Assembly: GCA_000467715.1 (NCBI GenBank)
Contig: AJFK01000172.1
Location: forward strand, 1 to 64,000
Length of the DNA: 64,000 bases
Source of the DNA: Hysterium pulicare CBS 123377
Taxonomy: Eukaryota > Ascomycota > Dothideomycetes > Hysteriales > Hysteriaceae
Direction: 5' to 3'
The position numbers were made by a program, and so were the translations under genes. This document shows, in pieces, positions 35,975 through 47,085 of the stretch. Below the pieces are notes generated by a model, which saw only the letters and a list, made by a program, of their open reading frames with translations, was not told the DNA's origin and did not search any database. Numbering within the stretch: position 1 is the stretch's first letter; each line of letters starts with the position of its first letter.

Positions 35975-37162
35975 GGAAGCGACTTAGATTGCAATTGCCT
36001 TGTCGTTGGCGAAGTTTATTCGAGTGAAGTGCCTGTAAGTCGATTTAGCTTCCATTAACCATATGAATGGGTAAAAGCAATTATGGCTTTTCGGAAAGCT
36101 TCAGCTCACTGACTTACCAGTAGAAGTTGAGGAAAGATGGAAAAGTCTCGAAGCTCAATGAAGAGTACGAAGGCAGCAAAGAAGTTCCAGAGCTCCAGGA
36201 CAGCGGGGTGGGAGCTATGAAATAGGAACAAGGGTAGCTTCCGAGCTGACATGCTGATAAGTGTTCCAAGTTACCTTCCCTGTCAGGCTACACCAGAGCA
36301 GCGGTACGAGCTGTATGGAAGAATTAACGTAGAAAGGCTAGACCTGGGGAGGCAGAGAAAAAGCCATGAGGGACAGCGATGACGCAAATGGTAGTTCGGC
36401 AATGAAGCTCTCCACTTGGCTGCCATGGGGTTCGCTGCATGGATAACAATACGGAATTCTGGATTCTACCGCTGCCAGGGACCGTTTTCGTGGGTAGTAC
36501 AGAGAACGCGGAAGAAACAGTTGATACTTCCAAAAAGACTGAGATATAGCAACACCCAGGAATGACAACAAGAATAGCCACCTCCCTGGACAACCCATAG
36601 TGGGTGAAGCACCAAAGACAAGGAGACCATTAAGAGCTGGGAAGGAAACAAGACATCACACTGCATCTTGGCTAAGCTTCGATATCAGTGATACCAGGAT
36701 CAGCTCTCTTTAGCAGCGCCGCGCTATCATTCATCCGGAAGGTGGGACTATCCAGGCACCGTTGCCCCGCCGTGAGAAACCTAGCCACAGGCGGGAATAC
36801 GAACTTGGGATGCGTTGCCCGAAGCATTTGAGAGTTATGGAGGAAGGGATGGCAAGTGAAAGGATAAGCGTCGTTGAAGTGCTTGATTCTAGTTCCATTG
36901 AAGCTAGAGTGATCGAGCCATTTCCGCGACGCCACGCCAAGGTGCCAAGCCTTTGGATTGAAGCTTCGGTCTACGGAATCTCCGGCGAGTCGGAATCACA
37001 CGAGGACTTTGAATGTAGTTTAGTATTTGAAGGCTGCTTCATTTTCCACTCTATTCATTGTGCTGGTTTCTAGACTCAGCATCATACTTCCATTCAATTC
37101 CTCCATGACTCCTACCCAACGCCAAGTATACTCCCATCATCCTTCCATCATCTCCTCCGAGA
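35975..37162. other. Intergenic 1.2 kb
   Basis: Between the carboxypeptidase promoter and the 3' end of AHA1. Short overlapping open frames on both strands carry no domain; nothing is supported. Confidence 0.5.
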
Positions 37163-38329
37163 CTAAAGTACAGTCCCGAATCCAAAGGTGGTTTTGATGC
37201 TCCGCACATAATATTCTCCCCAGTTTCCCTTTGTGGGCTCTTCCTGCCCTGCAGGTACTCCCTTCCACTCAACCCTCATCACAGTGACTGCGTCAACGTC
37301 ATTCTGATCGAACCAGATCGACATGGTGGAGTAGTGACCTTGCGGCCATTGCGCCAATCGCCACTTTTGCACGATGTGTGTGGGTTCCTCCAATTCGGTG
37401 AACTCCCCAGAGACATTTCCACCAAACAGTTCGAACTGACCACCTGGCTTCGCACCAGTAAAGGTCTTAGGCGGAGACCGTGTGAATGCGGCGAGCCGTT
37501 GAGGGTCTGTAAATGTCTGGTAGAGCTCGGCAGCTGTGGTGCGGAATTCAGTGCTGTCCGTAATGGTGACTACGTTGACTGATGGCCCTTTAGAGCTCGA
37601 TTGGGTGGACGACGATGCTGGTTTTGCGTCCGAGGCTTTGTTGATGGATGAACTCGACAGATACTTGGGCGTTGAGAAGCCGCTCGAGGGATTGGACCCA
37701 GGAGCATGCTGTATGTCCTTCCCGTGTTCTGCAATCAGGGCAGGTCCGAGTTCCCGTAGGTGCGTGCGAAGCTGAGGGACAATCTTCGATCGTACTAGAT
37801 CCTTGACAGGCTGTTTGCTGCTGGATTCCGAGTAGATATCTATTTCAAACTGAAGAACCGTGAATATTAGTTATCCGGCTATATCAGGCTTGAGACAAGG
37901 ACACAATGAAAGAGAAACGAACTGGGAACGATGGGAACGTACGACGTACTCATCTTCCTCCGTATCATGAGCGACCTCAGGAACCGTGATTGTGCCGCTA
38001 GCCTCTTCTCCTTCTTTGTTCTTGCCTGGAAGAAAGGAGGTTAGCAACGTACGCTGGGCTTCTAGCATCGAATTACAGTCCATGTAGAATAAGTGCAGCA
38101 GCTTACCAATATATTCAAGCTTAAGCTTAACATCAAAGAGCGTGATAACCTTGCCCTTCCTTTGACTAACGTCCACGTCTCCGTCCATACTGATGACCTT
38201 GTCGACCTTGGCAGTGATTCCATCTTGCTCGGCAGAAACTCCGGGCAAGTCCTTGTCTAGATACTCTCTCGCCCAGCCAGATACATCTTTATTTACCCAA
38301 TGCCAATTGTTCGGATTGTGCAGGACCAT
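37163..38329 (-). CDS. AHA1: Hsp90 co-chaperone Aha1
   Basis: Exons 38329-38107, 38025-37943 and 37849-37163 give 330 aa (yeast Aha1 is 350). The N-terminal domain begins with NPNNWHWVNKDVSGWAREYL, the Aha1 NxNNWHW motif needed to stimulate the Hsp90 ATPase. It continues with FDVKLKLEYIGKN and VPEVAHDTEEDEYV. A Ser-rich linker (about 165-205) leads to the AHSA1/START-like C-terminal domain (TTAAELYQTFTDPQRLAAFTR, GGQFELFGGNVSGEF, WEYYVR-like end). The cytosolic role, activating Hsp90 ATPase by bridging its middle and N domains, is well established for the family. It is divergent from the TPR-SET gene. Confidence 0.95.
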
Positions 38330-39431
38330 TTTCGGCAAACGCGAGTGCGGGTTCAGTGGGTGGAAAGCTATTGCTCGAGGACGTCAGCCAGCATAATCAT
38401 GCAAATTTTTTAATAGTATATTGAACAATCTTGGAAAATATCAGAAATAGGAGTCTATGCTCCCGCAAAGCTAATCCGCATTAAAAGAGTACAAGTCTTC
38501 TAGGCCTGGTGCCAGCTGGGTTCTCATCATTCGAGGCTTCGGGTATCAGAATTAAGAAAGAAAATAGCTACGTACCTTCGATCTAAAGAATATGTTTTAC
38601 GAGACACTCTGAGATTGGAGTTGATTGAGTACTCGAGGAGTCTTCGCTTTGGGGAGGGTTTGTGAGGCAGGACTTCACAGAAGCCTCTAGAAATGGTCAG
38701 AGTGCCAAGACTCCACGGACCGAAGAATTTCCGTTCCGGCCCCTTCACAATCCCCAAGGTATCCTTGAACGTACATTGGATACTCCTACAAACCCTTGAG
38801 TTAGACACTCGTTGCGCACAAAGCCGTTCAAGTCCCAAAACCTGACTTGAGAAAGTTCCGTGTCCACGAAAGCTATGATATGGAATCAAGAGTGGAATCC
38901 CCAGCCCCTTTCGATTGGGATGGCTCTTCCTGCCATATTAGACCCTTGACTATGCTATCACTAGCTAAGCAAAATAAAGCTTGCATTTCAAGGAAAATAT
39001 GTAATGATTGTTTCGCATGTGACGAAGTATCAGAACTTTCATTATGTCTTACGCAGTCTCCTGATGACTTTTTTGTCTATCACAACAAGTTTAGCTTTAC
39101 ATTACTTGTTCTGTCTTTGTGTGAATTGCCTTCTCAATTAGTCTCGCTTCACTTCGACTGGTGAAACTGTTCACTTTCTCAGTCAGTGAGTTCACCATTT
39201 TTGGGGCTCGAAAATTCATTTGTTTGGCGTACTCAGTCACCGATGGTTGTTCCACCCAGAACAATCCAGATTGGACCCATATGTAAAGGTCCTCGTTTGG
39301 TCTGCCTGTACCCTAACTTCAAAAGCGGCTACATCTGCTAACGTAAGACAACCGCGTTCGTGGGTTCCCGACTAAGAGTTCTTACGCTCTACCAAGTCAA
39401 GGAATTAACTTTTGAAGTGCACTTCGGTACT
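38330..39431. other. Divergent promoter region of AHA1 and the TPR-SET gene
   Basis: About 1.1 kb. An open frame at 38527-38889 (-) starts at a real ATG but matches no family; it is treated as leader or chance. No clear regulatory site is claimed. Confidence 0.5.
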
Positions 39432-42067
39432 ATGGAACAGACTACAAGCCTCAAACTCATGTTCGCAGTTGAAAAGGAACGTCTCAAGGAGGCACGGATC
39501 CTGAAGGGTCGTCGAGGGTACTTGTATTCAAGGAATGCACTACTAACCCATCACGAAGAGGTTTTGCATAGAAAGCAACCTGACAAGGGAGCCTCGAGGG
39601 CATTGGTCATTACCGAAATATCACCTCCATCGAAAAAAGAAGTCGGCGAATTGAATCCAGTAAGCCTTGAAACAACTACCAACTGAAAGTCGCCTCTGAC
39701 TGCTAAACTGCATAGATACATATCCCACAATTGGCTCTTGAAACTCACCATCACGATCGCATCATATTTTTACGCACACTCACTGAACCAATTCGCGGTG
39801 GTGCTATCGGTACAGTAGTTGAAGACGAGAAGGGGAATGTTGAGCGGCTCCTTGTCGAATTCATAGCTTGCTCTACTCCATATGAACACTACCTCCCGAA
39901 AGGAAGCATCCTTGCTATCAAAGAACCATATTACGAGTATGCCGCCGACAAAGGTCAAACCCTACGAGTTAACCACTTGTCCGACATCATCTTCTTGTAC
40001 AATAACGATAAACGCATACCTGCTAATCTCCATTCTGGCCCCGAGAAACCCGAGAGGTCACCACTAGATTGGAAGGAAGCTGGTAATGCCGCAATAGCCC
40101 GGAAAAACTACCTCGAGGCATTAGCATGGTAAGTTAATGGACCTAGTCTAATGGCTGCACATACTCATATTGTTATTTTCAGCTATACCAACGGTTTGAG
40201 AGGTCTGAAGGCAATGGAGCCCAAGGATCGAATCAAGCATGGCACACTCAAGCGGACTTTGCTCCGTAATCGAGCTCAGGCTAATCTCAATCTGCATCGA
40301 TTCGAAGCGGCCCAAGAGGATGTCAAAGATGCCTTGAAAGGCGATCGGGAAAACACCACCGCTCAATTTCGTGCTGCAAAGGCTGCGTATGAACTTAGAC
40401 AATACGAAGCTTGCGAAAGCTGCTTGCAAAAGCTGCTTCTGCAGAAACCGGACGAGGATGCCCTTAAGTTATCTAAGAGTGTAGGTAAGCGTCTGCTTGA
40501 AGAGACAACTGGCGAGTACGACTTTGAGAAGCTGGCAAAGTATGCCGCTAGAGATACAGGCTGTTTAGATTGCGCATCCTTCACGTCCCGCACCAAAGTT
40601 CAGCGGTCCAAGATCCATGGAAAAGGCTTGTTTGCGGCTGAAACTATCAAAGCCGGCGAGTTGATTATGTGCGAGAAAGCGTTCTGCACTTCATACGACA
40701 AAGGGGCCCACGAACTTATAGAGAATTGGATCTTCATGCACGTACCGGAGGATTTTAGCAAGCCAGGCAATTATTCCATTCTGCTCGTGGAGACCCTGAA
40801 GAAGGTATCGAATAACCCGGTGTATGGGCAGAAGCTTTTAGACTTGTACAACGGCGGCTATCAAAAACCTGGTGCAAAGATTGTTTATGCAGATGGGGTC
40901 GCAGTAGTCGACAGGTTAGTAGTTTTGCTTCATCACTCACATCGATGCTCTGATTCGTAGCTCCCGAAAACTGTACCTGCACCATCATGCTTCTTGCTAC
41001 CGGTCAGAAACGGCCACGGATCAGGGCATCTATCCCAATTGCTCCTAAAAATGCTTACCTTTCCTAGTTTCCTCATCGAATCTATTATTAGGCACAACGC
41101 ATTTTCATATCCGATCCTTACCAGCGAGCAAATCCTCCACCGATCTAAAGTTCCCCCCGATGAAATCACCGAGAGAGCGACAGGAATCTGGATCACGGCA
41201 TCGCGATTGAACCACTCCTGCATCCCAAACAGCGATTGTGCTTTCATTGGCGACATTTATATCCTCCGCGCCATTCGAGACATCCCCAAAGACACCGAAG
41301 TCACCTGCGCCTACGCTCCACTACACCCCGACGTCGTTAGGCGGCAGAAAATTCTGAAAGAATGGAAAGAGTGGAACTTCGATTGTTCATGTGAGCTCTG
41401 TACGCTAGAGCTCAAATCACCCTTCCCAAAGCGCTTCGAACGTCAAACAGTCGCCAAACAAATCAAAGATACCATCAACTGCACAGTCCTCAAACCACCA
41501 CCACTAGACAGCATTCGCAAGGTCGAGGCGCTCGTGAAGAAACTGGAAGGACTATACGAGCCCGAAATCTACTCCGAGCGTCATATCCCTCGGCTACTCC
41601 TCACCGCACCTAGGCTATGGCTCATGGAAGCCTACCGCTCACACAAAGACTTCAAGAACCTCGTATCCCACGCCATGTTCTGCCTCGAGAACTTCGGAAT
41701 CGCGTCCAAAGTGAAGGTGGATGCCGAGGGCAAAGATATCGGCTTCGAGTTCAACCGCCAGCATGCTCTCATCACCGCCGACACCGTGATCGCCGCCAAG
41801 TTAGCAGCAGATGGATTCATGGGTCAGAACTCCGCTGTCCTCGCTAAGTCAATGGGAGACTTTGCCAAGGAGATGTACCTCATTATCTCGGGATCCGGCG
41901 TCGGATTCGAGAAACTCTGTCCTAGTCCAGAGCAGCAAGAAAAGATAAAGAAAGAAGGATTGTTGAAAGGAGATTTGGCGGGTTTCGTGCTTAAACACGC
42001 CTTTGCGGACGCGATGGCTGAGGCGGATGCGGCAGCGGCGCGGAAGAGCGCAAAGGATCGTGTGTAA
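39432..42067 (+). CDS. TPR and SET domain protein (SMYD-like lysine methyltransferase)
   Basis: Exons 39432-39659, 39716-40128, 40183-40914 and 41068-42067 give 790 aa. TPR-type helices span about 195-330 (AGNAAIARKNYLEALAW, RNRAQANLNLHRFEAAQEDV). The SET domain starts at about 351 (KIHGKGLFAAETIKAGELI) and includes SRLNHSCIPNSDC (NHSC at about 506) and the catalytic-type Tyr in VTCAYAP. It ends with the post-SET CSCELC zinc-binding Cys. A C-terminal helical domain follows. There is no MYND finger. These proteins are putative protein-lysine methyltransferases in cytosol or nucleus; substrate unknown. The third intron (153 bp) is longer than the others; the start is the first ATG in frame. Confidence 0.85.
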
Positions 42068-44074
42068 GTTGTTGCCCCATTACTTGGGCTTGAGTGCCAG
42101 TATCATAACCATTGAGGTGACTACGTGGGTGAACGTCTAATACAAGGTATCGTTTCCCATTTCTCTCTCGGTATTCGGACCTCGATGCTATAGCTGGAGA
42201 GGGTAGCTTTGGTGTTGAAATCTTGGTATCTTGGTCACTACGTTCATGGGATTGAGTTAGGAGTCAAAACTCTCGGTATGTATGAGCATAGGAATACAGC
42301 GGGTGTCATAATTCGTCTTTTTCAGATAGGTCTGCGCCTACCACTTTCTTGTCTATCAGCCTGCAAAGCCGATTTGACCTCAGTACAAGGCATTAAAGCA
42401 AGTTTCCATCCTTAAAAGTAAATCAAAAAGCAGCTTATAGAATAGGGGTGAAGTATCTAGGTATAAACGAAACCATGTTTTAATTCCAGGTCGCGAAAAC
42501 ACCACCAATTGATTATAGTACCTAATCACGCTTTTCGGTGATAGATCCCATTAGCCATGCTCTCACTCAGAATAGAAACGGTATATCCATAATGCACTAT
42601 GTGCCTCTAAGAGCCAGTATCTCCCCTCAACAGACACCGCTACAAAGGCAAAGCCTCAGCGGTCAACCATTAGTAAATCTACTGCTGCAACCTCTAGCCA
42701 GCTCCGTGAAGGCAAATGTACCCAAACACACGTGTGCAGAAATATTGAAACCCTCTAAGAAGAAACCCGGGAACTCTCCATTGGGTCAATTCTGATATCG
42801 TGATGAACTCGGTCCTCCCCGATGGAGATACTAAATTTCTGGACCGGAGATTGTCGGTCTGGTACGTGTTGGGATTTTGTGGCCAACACGTCAACTTAAG
42901 TGCATTTTGCTGCTGAAAACAATGGAATGCCTACAAGCAACTACATGGCAATGATGCGCTACATAGCCTACCGAAAACGAACCGAGTCCAAGGTAAAGGT
43001 AAGAGATGATAGATCTCAGTCAGCACTTTAGCACTCTTGAAGAGTCGTGATGTATGTTTTCGGGTTCGGGTATCTACGCCTTATTCATTCGCCCCAAACC
43101 CCCTAACATAGCTAATAGTTCCCGAGCGAGCGAGCGAGGGTCGTTAAGATGAGGTAATATCCAGCTCGCTATTATTTCGCGTGTCAGATCTTCGCGCCAC
43201 CATCATATTTTAGCGCCGAGAACTTATATGAGAAGAATCACGTAGTCGCTCCTGACTCAGCCATGGCGATTTCGGGTTCGCGATGGAGACTTTTTACACT
43301 TGAATTTGTACATTCTTATTAAGCTGTCAATACTATGTGGCAGTACATATCCAATCTGGAAAAGTATTCCTCGCGATCCGCGAAGTCCTACCTTTCGGTG
43401 CTTCACGCTCCGCATCACGAATTGAAACCATTAAGATTCCGATCCCACAAATTCCCATAGTAGTCGGGAGCTGAACATCATAAGCTCCAAGAATGAGAAG
43501 AATACACGGTATGTACCATTATTTACATGATCACCGCAAAATTAAGCTTGTTCCTGATTTCCTGAGTGCCCCAATATAATGAATAGCGGTGATTGGTCCA
43601 AGAACAGTAAAACGTTGATTCCCATCTCGGTAAACCAAGATCTCTCCCCACCTAGATATGTTACTCCCATGTAAATCTGAGAGCCTATCCCGTTTAGAAG
43701 CGGAGCAAGCCTCCGCCGCATGCTAGAGAAGTATTCTAGAAAGAAATGAATTCATCGACGAGGGATTAGTCCCTGACATTCGCATATGGTGAGTGATTGA
43801 GCCGTTCTAGTAAAAAAGCATAATGATACGCCCGTTTAGAAGCGGACCTAGGCTCTGCGTATAAACTAGAGAAGTAATCTAAATAGAATTAAAATTCATC
43901 GCAAGAAATTAGTCCCTAATATACCCATAAGGTGCCAGGTGATGCGAGATATCCAGGTGAAAGTATAATGGGCACGGGGCGCGTGCTATTGCGTGGAAAT
44001 ACATATGCACCACGTTCTGTCATTTTATGAGAGCAAGGAGAAAACGAAAGTAGAAAAAAACTCCATATCCCAAA
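42068..44074. other. Intergenic 2 kb with a diverged direct repeat
   Basis: 3' flank of the TPR-SET gene and promoter of GH5. The only structure recognised is the direct repeat at 43689-43940, listed separately. Open frames at 42209-42415 and 42538-42795 have no domain. Confidence 0.55.
43689..43940. repeat. Diverged direct repeat pair, period 142 bp
   Basis: The block starting CCCGTTTAGAAGCGGA occurs at 43689 and again at 43831. Both copies continue with AGAGAAGTA-TCTA, then ATTCATCG and ATTAGTCCCT in the same order and spacing, allowing a few small gaps. The second copy is more AT-rich, with C-to-T type differences. No ORF or terminal inverted repeat is seen. It may be a decayed non-autonomous element or a local duplication. 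Confidence 0.7.
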
Positions 44075-45809
44075 ATGTTGCTCTCTCAACTCTTGTATAC
44101 CATCTCCCTAGCGGCCATCGCATCCGCCAAGATCTTCTACGCCGGCGTGGCCGAGAGCTCGGGCGAGTTCGGCGTATACAGCCAGACGAAGCAGAAAGGG
44201 TTCGGTTTACCTGGAACATTCGGAAAGGATTACCAATTTATTGATAAGAAGGGTGTTGATGTCTACGTTGATCAGCATAAGGTGAGACGAGATGGGCGGC
44301 TCGGGTTCGGGACGAGAGTTGGGAAATGGGGCGCTAATTCGTGGCGCGCAGGCAAATCTGTTTCGAATCGCCTTTTTGCTGGAGCGCATGTGTCCGCTTT
44401 CTTATGGGTTGGGAGCCAAGTTCAATGAAACGGTGGATCTTCGTCTTGCCGAACCACGGCGGGTGTCATTGTTCGTCGTATTATGAACTCCCTTGGCTAT
44501 ACAAGTCTGGGAAGCACCTATTCTATATGATCCTTTCCGCATAACCTCAACGATGGCAACTGGATTTCAAGCCTTACACAGAGTCTAAATCGACTTCGTA
44601 GGCTGGCGGCAAAGCAGGTGGTAGGCGCAAACCCACTCTCGGTATACGACGAATATGACACCCCGTGTGAATGGTGGAGGAATCGCTAACTAATCAAACT
44701 TAGCATTTCGGCTTCTTCAAAGAAGCTGTAGACTACATTACCGTAACGAAGGGTAGGTAAACATAACTGGCGTTGCGCATTTAATGCGATGTTGATTTTC
44801 ATGGTAGGGGCGTATTGCATCTTGGATCCTCACAACTGTAAGTCCTCCGATGCGTCCTCCGATCGCCGCTTACTCGCTTTGTAGACATGCGATATAATGA
44901 TCCATCGCAACAACCCATGACTGGCAGCATCATCGGCGACACATCGGATAAGAATGCCGCGACAACCGCACAATTCGGCGCATTCTGGGGTGAGCTCGCC
45001 TCACGTTTCAAAGATAACGAGAAAGTTATTTTCGGCCTCATGAACGAGCCCCATGACATGAAAACATCTCTCATCATCCAAAACAATCAGGCTGCGATTG
45101 ACGCAATCCGGAAAGCGGGAGCTAACCAGCTTATCATTGCGCCTGGAAACGGTTACACCGGAGGCCATTCGTGGACACAGGGCAGCGATCCATCGACCCA
45201 GCTGACGAAGCTTAAAGATCCTGCGAATAACACCGGAATTGATGTCCATGAATATCTCGACTCGGACTTCAGTGGTAGCCACACTGCATGCAGTCAGTCT
45301 GGTCCTACGAATCTAGATGGCTTGACAAAGTGGTTGAAGCAGAATAACCTCAAGGTAATATTCCCGTAGCTCAGCTTAGCTAAGAGCTGGAGCAGACAAA
45401 ATGTTTTAAAAGTGATGGATGATCGGGCTAACGGTTGATAGGCTATGATTACGGAATTTGGAGGCAGCAATACCACACAAGTACGTTCTGGATATAATTT
45501 TGATTTAAAGGTGCAAACCGATGGCTGACATCACATACGTAGTGCGCCCAGTATCTCACTGATCTCATCCAATACATGGACAAGAATGACGTATATATCG
45601 GGTGGACTGCATGGGCTGCTGGTCCATTCTGGGGGTCTGCAAGTCCATGCTGCACCGATTCGAAGAATCTTGGGAGTTTGGAGCCTGGTTCCACGGCTCA
45701 GGGTGGATCGCCAGGCCTGTATAAAACTGTATGGTTGAAGGTGATTCAGCCATTGTTGCCTAAGGAGCTGCAGCGGAGCGGGATCTCGAGTGTAAATGGG
45801 GTGCGGTGA
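44075..45809 (+). CDS. Secreted GH5 endoglucanase (cellulase)
   Basis: Exons 44075-44281, 44352-44432, 44704-44752, 44808-44837, 44885-45354, 45442-45480 and 45543-45809 give 380 aa. A signal peptide (MLLSQLLYTISLAAIASA) leads into KIFYAGVAESSGEFG. Then come FRIAFLLERMCPL, the LDPHNYMRYND motif, the acid/base Glu in GLMNEPHD, HEYLDSD, and the nucleophile Glu in ITEFGG. These are the family's catalytic set, and the length is normal without a cellulose-binding module. It cuts internal beta-1,4-glucan bonds outside the cell. The 271-bp second intron contains a dispersed repeat but splices cleanly: FNET joins to HFGFFKEAVDYITVTKG, as family members read. Start and frame look intact. Confidence 0.92.
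44433..44703 (+). other. Repeat-bearing intron of the GH5 gene
   Basis: A 271-bp GT-AG intron between in-phase exons, about four times longer than most introns here. The donor is weak (GTGGAT). The branch site GCTAAC (44685-44690) and acceptor TTAG are standard. The repeat copy at 44461-44640 fills most of it. Confidence 0.8.
44461..44640. repeat. Dispersed repeat, intronic copy (pair with 5451-5630)
   Basis: Gapless match of about 72% over 180 positions to 5451-5630, counted by eye. Here it lies wholly inside the second intron of the GH5 gene. No target-site duplication was identified at its edges. Confidence 0.65.
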
Positions 45810-47085
45810 GTCTCCGTCAGTGAGTGACCGGTGAGGGTGGACGACTGAAATACTATCCTCCGCGAGAACATGAGAGCTGAAATGCAGTCATGCCCTTTAG
45901 AAAGGAGCCCCCAAAGATGTTCATAGAGTAGTGGTGTTGTAGTGAACAGTGTCTGGTGCTATTGAATAATATTCGTGAAATGCAAATTTGCGTCCAGCCA
46001 CTACGAAGCATTGGCGTTCGGAGCTCGGGATCATTGTGCAAAGGCCGCGAAAAGGACGCGACGTTGATACAAAAAGTAAATGGTGTTCTAAAAAAAGGGT
46101 GAAGGTGATCTGAGATGTTGCCGGAAATGAGCTTCAAAGAGCATCGGACGGTAATCGAGAGATGTCGGAACCACTGACGTATGAAGATTCAAGTACAGCG
46201 GTGGCTTGTCGGCTTTATCTACAATGCGATGATGAGTACAGAGAATGCACCACCGGTGAAAATTCCGAGGAGACGGATACTTTGCGGATAGTTCTACCCC
46301 GGGAACATATGGCTGGGTCAGGGCGACGGGTTGGGTTGAGGGTGAAGATGAGGGTGTTCGTGTGTGCAGAAAGGGAAGAGTCATGATCAAGCGAGAAGGT
46401 TGGCAGGGATAGCAAAATCCTAATTCAGCACATGTAAGCGTTTCGCAGTCGGGGCGCCCCCAACCCAACACCAACCTGCCACGGCTTCTTTGTGCTTCTG
46501 GCGGGACTGACCGACGTCGATGCAGTGCGCGTTCGCGCTTTTGAGGTTCGAATAATGTTTCGCTCTGCTGTAGCCTCGCCAAGGGTCCGTCTCAGCTGAA
46601 GTCTGTCGAACGCTCGCCCCCACCGCCCACTAAGTCATATGCCCTCGATCCAATCATTATAATTATATCTTGCAGCAGATGCCTATCATGGAATGGGCCA
46701 GTATATTCCATGATTACGCCACAGTGTATACCCAATCGCTCATCTCCCAGCCTTGGCCTCGTGCTGTAGGTGGCTTGTATGCACCTGGTTGACCCGCAGT
46801 TCCATCTATGAATATAGCGGTAACGATGCAACTTTCTCAGGGCTGAGAACATGTTAGAGCCATACCGGCCTGGAAAGCTAGGTACCTAGAAATGTTGGGA
46901 TTTGCTGGAATGTAGTAGATTTTATTGCACAGGTGTCGGGCGGGTAATCGTCTGGCCGAAAAGACTATATCTCTAAGAGATCATGAACTTAATCGACTAT
47001 CAGTATCGTCTTCCTATTCTTTATAACTGCAATCACCATCAGCAATATCAAATCCGGCATTCAGAATACAATCAGAATCGAAATC
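45810..47085. other. Intergenic 1.3 kb
   Basis: 3' flank of GH5 and promoter of the transcription-factor-domain gene. Overlapping short frames on the minus strand (46088-46623) show no domain. Confidence 0.5.

Noticed and set aside
38527-38889. 120-aa minus-strand ORF upstream of AHA1
   Set aside because: No domain or conserved motif; probably leader or chance.
42300-42345. Third copy of the dispersed repeat
   Set aside because: Only about 18 bases resemble the start of the repeat; similarity then fades.
44075-45809. GH5 as a pseudogene broken by an insertion
   Set aside because: First impression; but the 271-bp segment has GT-AG ends and a branch site, and removing it gives the full expected protein.
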